DNA of 59,386 nt from Candidatus Parabeggiatoa sp. nov. 2 (GCA_002085445.1 NBMI01000053.1:1-59386); one strand, 5' to 3'; shown: positions 45,205-54,273, counted from the stretch's first letter. Numbers and translations: made by a program. The notes: generated by a model from the sequence alone, not told the origin.

Positions 45205-46290
45205 CTAGTCCTCTGCCACTTCAATCACAAACTCCTTGTGATCCTTGCCCCGCTCCAGATAGACACATTCGTAGTCAAAAGCCATAGAAAAGGAGGCCCC
45301 TTTGCCGGGTTTTGCCTTTTTGGTAGCGACTCTTAAATCCTTGTGGACGCTTTGTTTTGGTTTGATAGTCCCGAATTTGAGTGAGTCTGGTTTCAGGGCG
45401 ATACCCTCATGTTTTCCGGTCAATGTCACCTTTGCCACAACGCTTTTTGCCGTGCAGCAACTGGCGGTTTGTGTGGCGGTGATACGATAGATCGCGTCGT
45501 CTTCTGGCTCAAGCTGCTTTTCCTGCAGTTTGGCTGCCACATCCAGTTGGCATGGAGGTTTGATACCCGTTTCCGTGTAAAGCTGTTTTACCTCATCTGC
45601 GGAAAGGGCGCGGTTGTAGAGGCGGATGTCGTCAAGTACTGCCTTGGGTGGAGAGTAACTCGAATGACCTTCTCCTCTTCCTCCAAACACCAACTCGTGG
45701 TTATTGTTGTTGAACGAGGAGTATGAATCACCGCTTTGTGTGTTCAGTACACCATTTAGGTAGACTTTCATAGAATGATTGCGTCTGTCTACCACAGCCG
45801 TGTAAAATAGCCATTTTCCCTTAGTAATCGGCTTGCTGTTCAACACATGTTGAGCGGACTTATTCCCAGCCGAAGCGAGGGCCAAGTAGGGTTGCCTATG
45901 CAACCACACAGTATATTCTCGATTGCTAGCGCCGCCTAGTAAGGCAGAACCACCTTTGTAGATGATTGGGGACCAATCGTTCGTAATGCCATTGATTTTA
46001 ATCCAAAATGCAATGGAAAGTTGATTCGCCGGGTTCAGTGAAGAACTGCTAGGCACCACTATGCTGTGATTAGCACCCTCAAAATTGTAGGCACTGTCAG
46101 CATTCTTAAATCTATCTTGAGTGAGCGTTGGGCCTTTGACAATTCCGTGATTCTTGTTTCCACTCACATCCTGCGCGTTCCCGTTAAACGGGTAGTGGGC
46201 GACTAAACCCGTGTTCAAATCGGCCCAAGCAGTCCCCGCCATCATGCAGGAGAGGCCGGCTGCCGAAATGAATTTCGCCGTGTTTTTCAT
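45205..46290 (-). CDS. LamG/concanavalin A-like lectin-domain secreted protein
   Basis: 361 residues; GGAGG before the ATG. Signal peptide (LSCMMAGTAWA), then a LamG-type jelly roll (LVAHYPFNGNAQDVSGNKNH, split; FEGANHSIVVPSSSSLN; LSIAFWIKI; WLFYTAVVDRRNHSMKVYLN; VLDDIRLYNRALSADEVKQL). The last 110 residues form a beta-rich domain with cysteines (CCTAKSVVAKVTL, YECVYLERGKDHKEF). Laminin G-like jelly rolls bind glycans or proteins at the surface. The coding end is duplicated at 46581-46765. Confidence 0.9.
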   Translation of the reverse strand: MKNTAKFISAAGLSCMMAGTAWADLNTGLVAHYPFNGNAQDVSGNKNHGIVKGPTLTQDRFKNADSAYNFEGANHSIVVPSSSSLNPANQLSIAFWIKINGITNDWSPIIYKGGSALLGGASNREYTVWLHRQPYLALASAGNKSAQHVLNSKPITKGKWLFYTAVVDRRNHSMKVYLNGVLNTQSGDSYSSFNNNNHELVFGGRGEGHSSYSPPKAVLDDIRLYNRALSADEVKQLYTETGIKPPCQLDVAAKLQEKQLEPEDDAIYRITATQTASCCTAKSVVAKVTLTGKHEGIALKPDSLKFGTIKPKQSVHKDLRVATKKAKPGKGASFSMAFDYECVYLERGKDHKEFVIEVAED

Positions 46291-46526
46291 CTACAGTCCT
46301 CCGTTTGTTAAGTAAGATTGGTCAAGAAACCAAGTTTATTAAAGAAACTGATTTTCTCATCGATGAGAGGTTGCGTATTATAAACACTTTAAATAAAGAT
46401 GCAACTTTAAATATCAATGGCGGGGATGAAAGGCGTTATTTGAAAGTGGACAGTCTTTCAGTTATCTGTTAGTTATCTGTTTTTAGCGTTACGAAGCAGG
46501 GTTTTAAAAACTCCGCATGTCCAAAA

Positions 46527-46567
46527 AAAAGACCTGCGGGGTTTGAACAACCCCGTAGGTCTTTATT
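46527..46567. terminator. terminator hairpin, second copy
   Basis: Same AAAGACCTGCGGGGTT/AACCCCGTAGGTCTTT hairpin as at 44736, located before the duplicated LamG tail. Confidence 0.75.
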
Positions 46568-46580
46568 TAATAAAGGGATT

Positions 46581-46765
46581 TTAGGACGGCTCTTAGTCTT
46601 CTGCCACTTCAATCACAAAATCCTTGTGATCCTTGCCCCGCTCCAGATAGACACATTCGTAGTCAAAATCCATAGAAAAGGATGCCTCTTTGCCGGGTTT
46701 TGCCTTTTTGGTAGCGACTCTTAAATCCTTGTGGACATTTTGTTTTGGTTTGAGAGTACAAAATC
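46581..46765 (-). pseudogene. duplicated C-terminal piece of the LamG gene
   Basis: About 185 bp, over 90% identical by eye to 45191-45375 (the last 60 codons: TKKAKPGKGASFSM, ECVYLERGKDHKEF). It lacks a start and everything upstream, where a GGGGC repeat begins. Confidence 0.85.
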
Positions 46766-46774
46766 GGAGCCCAA

Positions 46775-47032
46775 AGCCAGGGGCGTTGCCCCTGGCTATA
46801 TTAATCTCGCTCTCCAGGGGCGTTGCCCCAATGCCACACAGTTTGCGGAATTAGAAAGAAATAATCCCCCCGCCTTTGGTAAAGCCGTCGTCTAATAGCT
46901 GAAGTGCCCTAAAGGGCACTGAAGACTCTTAACTTAATGGCATTGGGGCGGTGCCCCTGGCTATATTAATCTCGTACCAAAGGGGCTTTCCAAGAATTCC
47001 AGGGGCCCCTGGAGCCCCTGGCGTTTCACTAA
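46775..47032. repeat. GGGGC repeats with inserted CTTAACTTAATGGCATTG
   Basis: Interrupted copies of CCAGGGGCGTTGCCCC(TGG) and CTATATTAATCTCG, a CCC-TAAA-GGG hairpin near 46910, and a CTTAACTTAATGGCATTG copy at about 46929. The last unit ends at the stop of the next gene. Confidence 0.8.
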
Positions 47033-47550
47033 AACAGCTCCTCTTCTCCGCCACAAAGGCGAATTAAGTGTTTAAACGCCCTTGATAAGCGTTGAGTTCT
47101 GTCGTAATTCCTGATACTTGGAAGTTTTAGAGAGGAAACTTTCCAAGTGCTTTTTGACAGGGTATGGATTATTACCGGATGGTCGTCTTCTGTGGTAGTG
47201 AGCTTGATGTAGCTGCTTTCTTCATCACCCACAACCTCTACCTTAGAAGGGTCTAATTCTGCTAAGGGAATGAGAAACCCTTCGATGAGGATTTCCTTGT
47301 CGCTGTTCGAGGCCGCCGGGCATTTTCCCGAAATGGTGATGTTCAGTTGACACGATTCAAGCATTTTGACCGTAACTCTGGCGTCTTTTTTTTCAGGACA
47401 CCACGGCGTTGTCGTCTTATGGTCAAAATTTCGGTCATATTTATTACTTATGTACTTCACCGTTTGTTCAAGGGTAGGCTCTTCTTCTGCTGAGACAGCA
47501 AAAGAGAACACGAAAATGAACATTGAAAATAAACAGGCTTTTTTTAGCAT
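47029..47550 (-). CDS. exported protein of unknown function
   Basis: 173 residues from the ATG at 47548-47550, which has GGAG upstream. Signal peptide (CLFSMFIFVFSFAVSA). The mature part starts EEEPTLEQTVKYISNKYD and shows a beta-rich pattern (ARVTVKMLESCQLNITISGK, split; EILIEGFLIPLAELDPSKVE; YIKLTTTEDDHPVIIHTL) with four cysteines. The order helix, then strands with an IPLAELDP turn, recalls small PH-like periplasmic domains, but no family was recognised. Repeats on both sides. Confidence 0.65.
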   Translation of the reverse strand: MLKKACLFSMFIFVFSFAVSAEEEPTLEQTVKYISNKYDRNFDHKTTTPWCPEKKDARVTVKMLESCQLNITISGKCPAASNSDKEILIEGFLIPLAELDPSKVEVVGDEESSYIKLTTTEDDHPVIIHTLSKSTWKVSSLKLPSIRNYDRTQRLSRAFKHLIRLCGGEEELF

Positions 47551-47584
47551 AATGACTCCTTTATTGGATAACAAATTAGCAACA

Positions 47585-47835
47585 ACGTAGTACAGCTAAT
47601 GACGCGAGTCTAGTACAACTAATGACGCGAGTCTAGTACAGTTAATTACGCGAGTCTAGTACAGCTAATTACGCGGATAAACGAATTAGTACAACTAATT
47701 GCGCTAGTCTAGTGCAACTAATTACGCGAGTCTAGTACAGCTAATTACGCGGATAAACGAATTAGCAGTCACGTAGTACAATTACATAAGCCCGGATAAA
47801 CGAATTATTGTGCTTATCACTATTCGTTGTACTTA
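47585..47835. repeat. GTACAACTAATTACGCGAGTCTA repeats
   Basis: About eight units of AGTACA(A/G)CTAATTACGCG with AGTCT or GATAAACGAATTA joints. Confidence 0.92.
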
Positions 47836-47841
47836 TCCTAA

Positions 47842-47960
47842 TTTTTCAGTCTTTACGCCCTCAAGCGTTTTTTCCAATAAATCCCGCAATGTTCGTTTGC
47901 CAAGCTTCGGAGCGATGCTGTTATGAGTGAGAACATGGCCCATAAAACTTGGCCCATAAG
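47842..47960 (-). pseudogene. duplicated 3' end of the epimerase gene
   Basis: About 120 bp matching the last 40 codons of the neighbouring gene (MGHVLTHNSTASKLG, then LEKTLEGVKTEK), with substitutions. It directly follows the intact copy. Confidence 0.85.
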
Positions 47961-47965
47961 TCTCA

Positions 47966-48838
47966 TCATTTTTCAGTCTTTACGCCCTCAAGCGTTTTTT
48001 CCAAGAAATTGAGCAATGTTCGTTTGCCAAGCTTGGAAGCGGTGCTGTTATGAGTGAGAACATGGCCCATAAAACTCATTGGCCCATAAGCGTAAGGCGC
48101 AACTCGTTTAGTGATGACTAACAACATTGTTAAAATCCAAGTAGGCCAATGATAAATCCGAGGCCGTTTTTGTAGCACGTCAAAACATAGCGTGGCTAAT
48201 TCATTCCAAGTCAAATCTTCTGGGCCGCCCACCGTCCGTGCTACATTCGTTTTTTGCGACATTTCATCAACAATAATGTGGGCTAAATCGGCCACATCAA
48301 TGGGCGTGAGAACGTTTTCACCGTCACCAAACAGGTGAACGCGCCCCGCTTGCGCCATTTTGAACACTTCCAAAGTATCCGTAAAAAAGCCGCTAGGCCG
48401 AAAAATCAGCCAATTGATGCGACAGTTCATTAAAGCTAACTCAAATTGGCGCTTAGCGGTTATCACCGGCACGTTTTGAATGCTATCTGCGTCAATGACT
48501 GAAATATAAACAAATTTCTTAGCGCCGGCGCGTTCCGCTTCCCGCATTAAATTGACATTTGCTTTAAAATCAACCTGTTGATAAGTCAACTTATCTCGCT
48601 GGCGGGTAATGCCTAATGTAGAGATAACAATATCAACATTATCGCAAATTCCTTGCAGCGTGTTTGGCTGAGTGACTTCAGCGGTGATGATTTCGTGGAT
48701 GTCATCACTTAGAATTGATAAACGTTTTTTGCTTTGCTCACGGGCAATCACTTTGACTTGATAGCCTTTTTTTGACAGAGCGGGTATTAGTTCGCGCCCA
48801 AGTGTGCCCGTCGCGCCAGCGAGTAGTACAGTTCGCAT
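47966..48838 (-). CDS. NAD(P)-binding epimerase/NmrA-like SDR protein
   Basis: 290 residues from the ATG at 48836-48838. Atypical SDR: LLAGATGTLGRELIPAL (nucleotide-binding GxxGxxG), VDIVISTLGITRQRD, KKFVYISVIDAD, AKRQFELALMN (a YxxxK variant with K), LIFRPSGFFTD, PIDVADLAHIIVDE and TVGGPEDLTWNELA. It resembles the NmrA/complex I NDUFA9-like group. A C-terminal hydrophobic stretch (WPTWILTMLLVITKRVAPY) suggests membrane association. Substrate unknown. It sits between two repeat blocks, with its tail duplicated. Confidence 0.88.
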   Translation of the reverse strand: MRTVLLAGATGTLGRELIPALSKKGYQVKVIAREQSKKRLSILSDDIHEIITAEVTQPNTLQGICDNVDIVISTLGITRQRDKLTYQQVDFKANVNLMREAERAGAKKFVYISVIDADSIQNVPVITAKRQFELALMNCRINWLIFRPSGFFTDTLEVFKMAQAGRVHLFGDGENVLTPIDVADLAHIIVDEMSQKTNVARTVGGPEDLTWNELATLCFDVLQKRPRIYHWPTWILTMLLVITKRVAPYAYGPMSFMGHVLTHNSTASKLGKRTLLNFLEKTLEGVKTEK

Positions 48839-49059
48839 TAGACAAAAAAACCACAAAATGAAAAAAAATTGACAGACAATAATTATTTTTAATATCATAA
48901 CATAAATATATGAACTTAGGAAAGTTCAAGAAGGCAGAAATAATAAACGAATACAAAAACATCTTTGTTTTTAATTCGTTAATTTCTAAATTCGCTGTAC
49001 TTGATTTTTTGGGTATTTTCACAGTAAACGGATTTGTTATGTGCCCTTGTCAAAAAGCC

Positions 49060-49560
49060 AGACTTTGTCATTTCGACAGACGGAGAAATCCTCTAGGGCT
49101 GCCATTAGTACAACTTCTTTTGACGGAACGTACTTCAAAACGGGCGCATTCCCAAAAAGCCAGACGCAAGTCATTTCGACAGACGGAGTAGTTGTACTAC
49201 GTGACTGCTAATTCGTTTATCCGCGTAATTAGTTGTACTAGACTAGCGCAAATTTCGACAGACGGAGTAGTTGTACTACTCATTAGTATAATGTCTTTTG
49301 ACGGAACGTACTTCAAAACGGGCGCATTCCCAAAAAGCCAGACTTTGTTATTTCGACAGACGGAGTAGTTGTACTACGTGACTGCTAATTCGTTTATCCG
49401 CGTAATTAGTTGTACTAGACTAGCGCAAATCCTCTAGGGCTTTCATTAGTATACGCATTCCAAAAAAGCCAGACGCAAGTCATTTCGACAGACGGAGAAA
49501 TCCTATAGGGCTACCATCATTAGTACAACTTCTTTTAGGAATAAACGGATTTGTTATGTG
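49060..49560. repeat. repeat domain with CATTTCGACAGACGGAG units
   Basis: Five CATTTCGACAGACGGAG(A/T)A units, two long direct copies of GTAGTTGTACTACGTGACTG ... TAGTTGTACTAGACTAGCGC, and three CCAAAAAGCCAGAC copies. No gene in 48839-49750. Confidence 0.9.
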
Positions 49561-49750
49561 CCCTTGTATATTATTATAGCCCTTGGTAAATATTTATGCC
49601 CAAAACATCGGAGTAATGGCATGAATCCGATGTTTTTAACTCAGGTATACGGAACGTAACGATAATCGGTGAAAATGACAACCGGCAAACTTTTCAGAAA
49701 ATTCATAGCAAAATTATCTACTTATCATTGATTGACTCAGTTTTCAGTTT

Positions 49751-50764
49751 TCAGTTTTCATTATCAGCCAGCAGACGTTCTGTCAGTTCGAGTAGTTGAG
49801 TGCTATGTAAAAAGGCTGGGCGTGGGTGTCGCCCTTGTTGAGTGTCACAATGGAGTACTGGTTGTTTCATATTTTCTGGAATAGACGAGGCACCACACGC
49901 TGCCCCAACTAATCCGCCCACAACACATGCATTGGTATCAGTATCACCGCCGCCAGATAGCGTTTCTTGAATCGCATCCTGATAACTTGTACCCAGTAAA
50001 AGATGCCTAAAGGCGTGAACAAATGCGATTTTAACAAAGCCAACCTGTGGATAATACGGCACCTCGACATTATCTTTAGCATCTTGCAACCAGCACCGTA
50101 CTTCATCATTGGCATGACTGTTAGCCCAATGTATCACACGGCTAAAAGCCTTGGCTCTATCACCTTGATTTTCAATCAGACTGGCAATAGCAATCACGTA
50201 ACAAGCAACCGCATGACAACAACTCTCATTAGGATGTGATAAGCGAGAATCTTTGATAGCAGCCTGCGCTAACTCATTAGCGTCCAATTGACTGCCCCAG
50301 ATACCTAGCGGCGCAATTCGCATCAAACTGCCATTCGCTTTAGAATCTGTACAACGCTGCAATGCTGCTTTTGTCATAGTAGCGGCATAGCCTTCCGTCT
50401 TACAAACTTTTCGCCATTTCGAGTCTCTAAAACAGCCTAAAGATTTGCTCGTTGTAAAACCCATATCAAAAGGAGGCGATTCAATCCATCTGGCATAATT
50501 TTGAGCAATCTTTTCCAGATTAAAACCTCTGCTCGTTGCCAACGCCTGTGCTAAACAAAGCGCCAGTTCAGTATCATCGGTAATTTGTCCACTCGCAAAC
50601 CCAAAGATTTTGCTACCGGGCATTGTCATCGCCTGTTGAACTTCCAGCATTGAAGGCTTATAACCAAGAAACTCAAGTATTGCGCCAGCCGCGTCACCGA
50701 CACACGCGCCTAAAAAACCGCCTAAGGCGGCATCATAACGATTTTCAGCAGTTTGTTGATTCAT
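49751..50764 (-). CDS. ADP-ribosylglycohydrolase family protein
   Basis: 337 residues from the ATG at 50762-50764 (MNQQTAENR). DraG-type motifs: GGFLGACVGDAAGAILEF, then FGFASGQITDDTELALCL (Mg-binding T-DD), ANGSLMRIAPLGIW, LSHPNESCCHAVACY and LSGGGDTDTNACVVGGLVGA (second metal site). Both metal-binding clusters are complete, so it should hydrolyse ADP-ribosyl bonds in protein or small molecules. The C-terminus ends in CAGTTTT heptamers. It is a single gene; no ADP-ribosyltransferase is adjacent. Confidence 0.92.
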   Translation of the reverse strand: MNQQTAENRYDAALGGFLGACVGDAAGAILEFLGYKPSMLEVQQAMTMPGSKIFGFASGQITDDTELALCLAQALATSRGFNLEKIAQNYARWIESPPFDMGFTTSKSLGCFRDSKWRKVCKTEGYAATMTKAALQRCTDSKANGSLMRIAPLGIWGSQLDANELAQAAIKDSRLSHPNESCCHAVACYVIAIASLIENQGDRAKAFSRVIHWANSHANDEVRCWLQDAKDNVEVPYYPQVGFVKIAFVHAFRHLLLGTSYQDAIQETLSGGGDTDTNACVVGGLVGAACGASSIPENMKQPVLHCDTQQGRHPRPAFLHSTQLLELTERLLADNEN

Positions 50765-50779
50765 TGAAAATATCTCAGG

Positions 50780-51040
50780 AGTAGTTTGGCAGGAGTCCAA
50801 ACTTTAGTTTGGCAAACGTCAGGAAGGAGTCCAAACTTTAGTTTGGCAGAGTAGTGATACGCGGGTACCTATTATTTCCCTCTATTTTTTCGGTTTTTGG
50901 ACTCTCGATTTTGAGGGCCATAAATTAATAATTAACAATTAATTATTAATCATTAATTATTAGTAAGGGCCTCTATCGCGCTTCATTAGTTATACTTTTT
51001 GTAGGTGTTTTGTTGGGTTAAACTTTATGGCATTGAGATA
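50780..51040. repeat. palindromes and 170-bp dispersed repeat, copy B
   Basis: CCAAACTTTAGTTTGG twice, then copy B of the 45020-45190 repeat (GTAGTGATACGCGGG ... CTCTATCGCGCTTCATTA) with ATTAATA heptamers inserted in its GGGCC element. Confidence 0.85.
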
Positions 51041-51051
51041 ATAAGCACCGG

Positions 51052-51570
51052 TCATTTATTTAAATAAGCAAATTCTGTGGGTCGATTATGAACCGAGTCC
51101 TGATGAGAAAAGGGAGTTGACCACAAAAATTTCCGCCACCGCTCGGCAAATTCTTGGGCGCGGGTTGCCATGGCGAATTTCCGGCGTAGAGATTTTTTGT
51201 CTTCATTAATGACTTGAAGACGACCAAGTTCATGAAGGAAAGTATTGTAGAGCATGAAGCGGCGAATAGCGAGATGGGGCCATTGAGTGCCTCGTTTTGC
51301 GCCAAAGGTGCCGGGCGATTGTCCTTTAGTCAAAAACCTCGTTAAGCTGATTCGCGGTGGAAGAGCACAAATGGTGATTTCTGTCCGTCCTTGATTGACA
51401 TAACCAATCATTTTTGCGCCCCGACTTTGGTCATTAAAATGTACTGCTCGAAGACGATCCCAGAGTTCTTCTGGCAGTCGTTCAAGTACAATTCTGACAT
51501 CTTCTTCTGTGATGTAGTGAATCCGATCACCGCCGGGGCGTGTGACTGAAAATTTAATTTGATGTATCAT
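51052..51570 (-). CDS. zinc-metallopeptidase-like protein with altered HExxH
   Basis: 172 residues from the ATG at 51568-51570 with AGG upstream. The centre reads RFMLYNTFLHELGRLQVI, then RRKFAMATRAQEFAERWR. Relatives have HELGHLQ, the HExxH zinc motif; here the second His is Arg (CGT, one base from CAT). The N-terminal half (YITEEDVRIVLERLPEELW, then SRGAKMIGYVNQGRTEITIC) is a beta-rich domain of the same group. With one zinc ligand gone the enzyme is probably inactive, or this is a recent point mutation. Function unknown. Confidence 0.6.
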   Translation of the reverse strand: MIHQIKFSVTRPGGDRIHYITEEDVRIVLERLPEELWDRLRAVHFNDQSRGAKMIGYVNQGRTEITICALPPRISLTRFLTKGQSPGTFGAKRGTQWPHLAIRRFMLYNTFLHELGRLQVINEDKKSLRRKFAMATRAQEFAERWRKFLWSTPFSHQDSVHNRPTEFAYLNK

Positions 51571-51694
51571 GTTACCTGTTCTCCGAAGGCCTGAACGGTG
51601 GTGAGCGCCTAGAGATATACTTAGCACCGTGTTTACCAAAAGCTCACCGATTATTCTAGTGCCAAGTATAAAAAAGTATAACTCGCGTCATTAT

Positions 51695-52039
51695 TTATTG
51701 TGAACACAATTGCTCAATCACGGTGCCAATGCGACTAAATTCAAATTTACCACAAATAGCGTCTGCACCCGCTTTGTGCAAAGCCGTATTACCGCGTTTA
51801 TGCGAGGAAACCGCCACCACTTTGACGTTTAGTTGATGCGCTCTGATTTTTTTAACTAATTCATCGCCTTTGCCGTCATCAAGATCAAAATCGACCAGAA
51901 CACTATCAAAGTTCCCGTTGGAAAGGAGAGTCCAAGCGTCTGATATTTTTGGAACAATAGTGACTTGGTACTGGCTGAGAAATTGCTCGGTAACGACTTT
52001 CGCAAAAATGAGGTGATTTTCTACAAAAAGAATGTTCAT
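51695..52039 (-). CDS. single-domain response regulator
   Basis: 114 residues from the ATG at 52037-52039. Receiver fold: ILFVENHLIF (acidic pocket reduced to EN), SVLVDFDLDDGKGDELV (phospho-acceptor Asp), VVAVSSHKRG and ADAICGKFEF (conserved Lys). No output domain. No kinase is adjacent, so it must be served by a distant one. The acidic pocket has E-N in place of D-D, which may alter metal binding. Confidence 0.85.
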   Translation of the reverse strand: MNILFVENHLIFAKVVTEQFLSQYQVTIVPKISDAWTLLSNGNFDSVLVDFDLDDGKGDELVKKIRAHQLNVKVVAVSSHKRGNTALHKAGADAICGKFEFSRIGTVIEQLCSQ

Positions 52040-52084
52040 GTACAGGTTCTCAAGTTTCAGCCGCCACGATTCTAACACGCTTTC

Positions 52085-52710
52085 TTCGAGGCCCTTTTGA
52101 TTGAGGGCCAGGTTGTCATTTGAAACCTTTCAAATTTGAGGCTGGCCCCCATTTCGCTCCATTATTATTGGCTCTGTGCAGAAAAGTTTGCTCCGAAGTT
52201 CAAACCGTCGCTGTGTTTTTTAAAAACGGCGACTTCGATGGCATTGACTCCTCTTTCCAACTTTCTCTCAAAAAGCCCTTTTGATTGAGGGCCATGTTGT
52301 CATTTTAAACCTTTCAAATTAGGCTGGCCCCCATTTCGCTCTATTCTTATTGGCTCTGTGCCGAAAAGTTTGCTTCGATATTCAAACCGTCGCGGTGTTT
52401 TTTTTAAAAACGGCGACTTCGACTTTCTCTCAAAAAGCCCTTTTGATTGAGGGCCATGTTGTCATTTGAAACCTTTCAAATTTGAGGCTGGCCCCCATTT
52501 CGCTCTATTCTTATTGGCTCTGTGCTGAAAAGTTTGCTCCGACGTTCAAACCGTCGCTGTGTGTTTTTAAAAAACGGCGACTTCGATGGCATTGACTTCT
52601 CTTTCCAACTTTCTCTCAAAAAGCCCTTTTGATTGAGGGCCAGATTGTCATTTGAAACCTTTCAAATTTGAGGCTGGCCCCCATTTCGCTCTATTCTTAT
52701 TAAGTAGTAA
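52085..52710. repeat. 162-186 bp tandem repeat, four copies
   Basis: Copies begin with GAGGGCCA at 52103, 52287, 52449 and 52635. Each contains a GGGCCA...TGGCCCCCATTTCGCT element with TTTGAAACCTTTCAAA, then TTATTGGCTCTGTGC, TTCAAACCGTCGC, a TTTTTAAAAA tract and CGGCGACTTCGA. The third interval is shorter (no ATGGCATTGACT segment in copy 2). Confidence 0.92.
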
Positions 52711-52861
52711 GTACACATAATGCGAATATCTCGTGCGGTCATGAAAATGAACAAAGATGTCAGATCGATGATCGGAGAAACCTTATAAAATAACTTTCAA
52801 TCAAGACATTTTATAAGTCATTCATTGATTTTTTATAATTCAATTCAACCCTTAATTCGCA

Positions 52862-52980
52862 TTAGTACTCTGTCAATGTTCTATTGACGGGTAACAGAAG
52901 TAGGTCAGTTTTAGCTTGGCACTGCCAAACGTTAGTTTGGACTCCTGACTGCCAAACTAAAGTTTGGACTCCTGTAGCAC
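52862..52980. repeat. CCAAAC palindromes
   Basis: AGTACTCTGTCAATGTTCTA then CTGCCAAACGTTAGTTTGG and CTGCCAAACTAAAGTTTGG; the same composite occurs near 35780-36010. Confidence 0.8.
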
Positions 52981-53116
52981 CCGCCGATTGTTCGATATCC
53001 GCGTTGGAGACACCGATGGCCTTTTCTAGCTTTTTTCCGGAGGGTGATTGGTACGCCGCCGCTAGGCAGCTTATCAATGACAACACCAGCAAAATACCAC
53101 TCTTTCGTAAAAGTGC

Positions 53117-53213
53117 TAAAAATCCGATGTCTCAAAGACATCGGATTTTTTAAAAACATTTGAACTTGTCTTCAGTGCTAAAAATCCGAAGTCTCAAAGA
53201 CATAGGATTTTTT
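53117..53213. terminator. two tandem terminator-like hairpins
   Basis: AAAAATCCGATGTCT CAA AGACATCGGATTTTTT (53117-53152), and a second, slightly mismatched copy (53180-53213), each with A tract before and T tract after; effective in both directions. Confidence 0.7.
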
Positions 53214-53281
53214 AAAAGTTAAACTTTTAATAATAAATCGACGCGATTAATCGCTTGATACTCCCTAGAGAAAAAAAATTA

Positions 53282-53310
53282 TTGACATTTAGGGGAAGGT
53301 TCTTTAAAGT
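53282..53310 (+). promoter_or_regulatory. orphan sigma-70-type promoter
   Basis: TTGACA (53282-53287), 17-bp spacer, TAAAGT (53305-53310). The next 270 bp are unique and non-coding on the plus strand, so a small RNA is possible; there is no gene until 54274. Confidence 0.35.
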
Positions 53311-53586
53311 GCCTTTCGTTCTAAAGCAGGTATCTGGTTGCTATACGTTCATTTCAGGTGTAGGTGAAGCTAAATCCTTGATTTTTATTATCTAAGTCTT
53401 AGATAAGGGAAATGGGTTACGTTTATTTAGGGACAAGCCTAATGTTGTACGGGTTTTACCGCAAGTCTCAATCTATTTGCTAAGCGTTTCCCCAAGCAAA
53501 TTCAGAATGTATAAAGCGGCTATCTCCCATTTTCGGTACTCAGTGGTAGATTCACCCTATCGATGGAGTGCTATTGTTAACTTTTG

Positions 53587-53797
53587 TTAATAGAAATGAA
53601 TCGGTTGGTCAATGGTCAACAAAATCTCTTCACTATTAGGATCGGCCTGATTGGGATCATCGCGGCTGAAATGAAAACGGGCTATCACCGTATTACCGTC
53701 ATTATTTGTGTAGTTGGCATAAAAATAGCATAAGTTTTTATTGGAATAGTCGGGTGGAAAAGCCACACTCAACAATCCCCGCTCACCGCTTGTTTGT
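53587..53797 (-). pseudogene. PQQ-type sugar dehydrogenase (GSDH) fragment
   Basis: About 70 residues: SGERGLLSVAFPPDYS, then NKNLCYFYANYTNNDGNT and RFHFSRDDPN, EEILLTIDQP. These match the N-terminal blade region of glucose/sorbosone dehydrogenases (pattern ERGLLG-AFHPD, YVYY, I-RF). Upstream and downstream are cut by repeats: TTTGTAGTAGTCGC at 53792 and a TAATAG stop at the end. Confidence 0.8.
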
Positions 53798-54175
53798 AGT
53801 AGTCGCTTGTTTGTAGTAGTCGCTTGTTTGTAGTAGTCGCTTTAGCGACTTACATGCGTCAGCCAAAAAGTTAAAATTGTTTGTAGTAGTCGCTTTAGCG
53901 ACTTCAAAGCTAAAGCAAAAAATGTTAAAATTATTTGTAGTAGTCGCTTTAGCGACTTACATGCGTCAGTCAAAAAGTTAAAATCTTTATTTTTACCGGC
54001 TTCATAAGCTAATTACTAAAGTATTTTTTATTTAGGGCGAGCTAAAGGCGAAATTGTTTGTAGTAGTCGCTTTAGCGACTGACATGCGTCAGCCAAAAAG
54101 TTAAAATCTTTATTTTTACCGGCTTCATAAGCTAATTACTAAAGTATTTTTTATTTAGGGCGAGCTAAAGGTGAA
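53792..54175. repeat. TTTGTAGTAGTCGCTTTAGCGAC repeats, two long copies
   Basis: Six GTAGTAGTCGCTTTAGCGAC hairpins. A 120-bp composite (ACATGCGTCAG(C/T)CAAAAAG ... GGCTTCATAAGCTAATTACT ... GGGCGAGCTAAAGG) is duplicated (53960-54055, 54080-54172). Confidence 0.9.
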
Positions 54176-54273
54176 AAAATTTTTGCCTTTGGCTTGATTC
54201 TTCAAACGCTGTACTATACACTTTCATTTATGTCGATTAATTTTTTTTTGTCTAATTAAAGAGGAGATACGCA

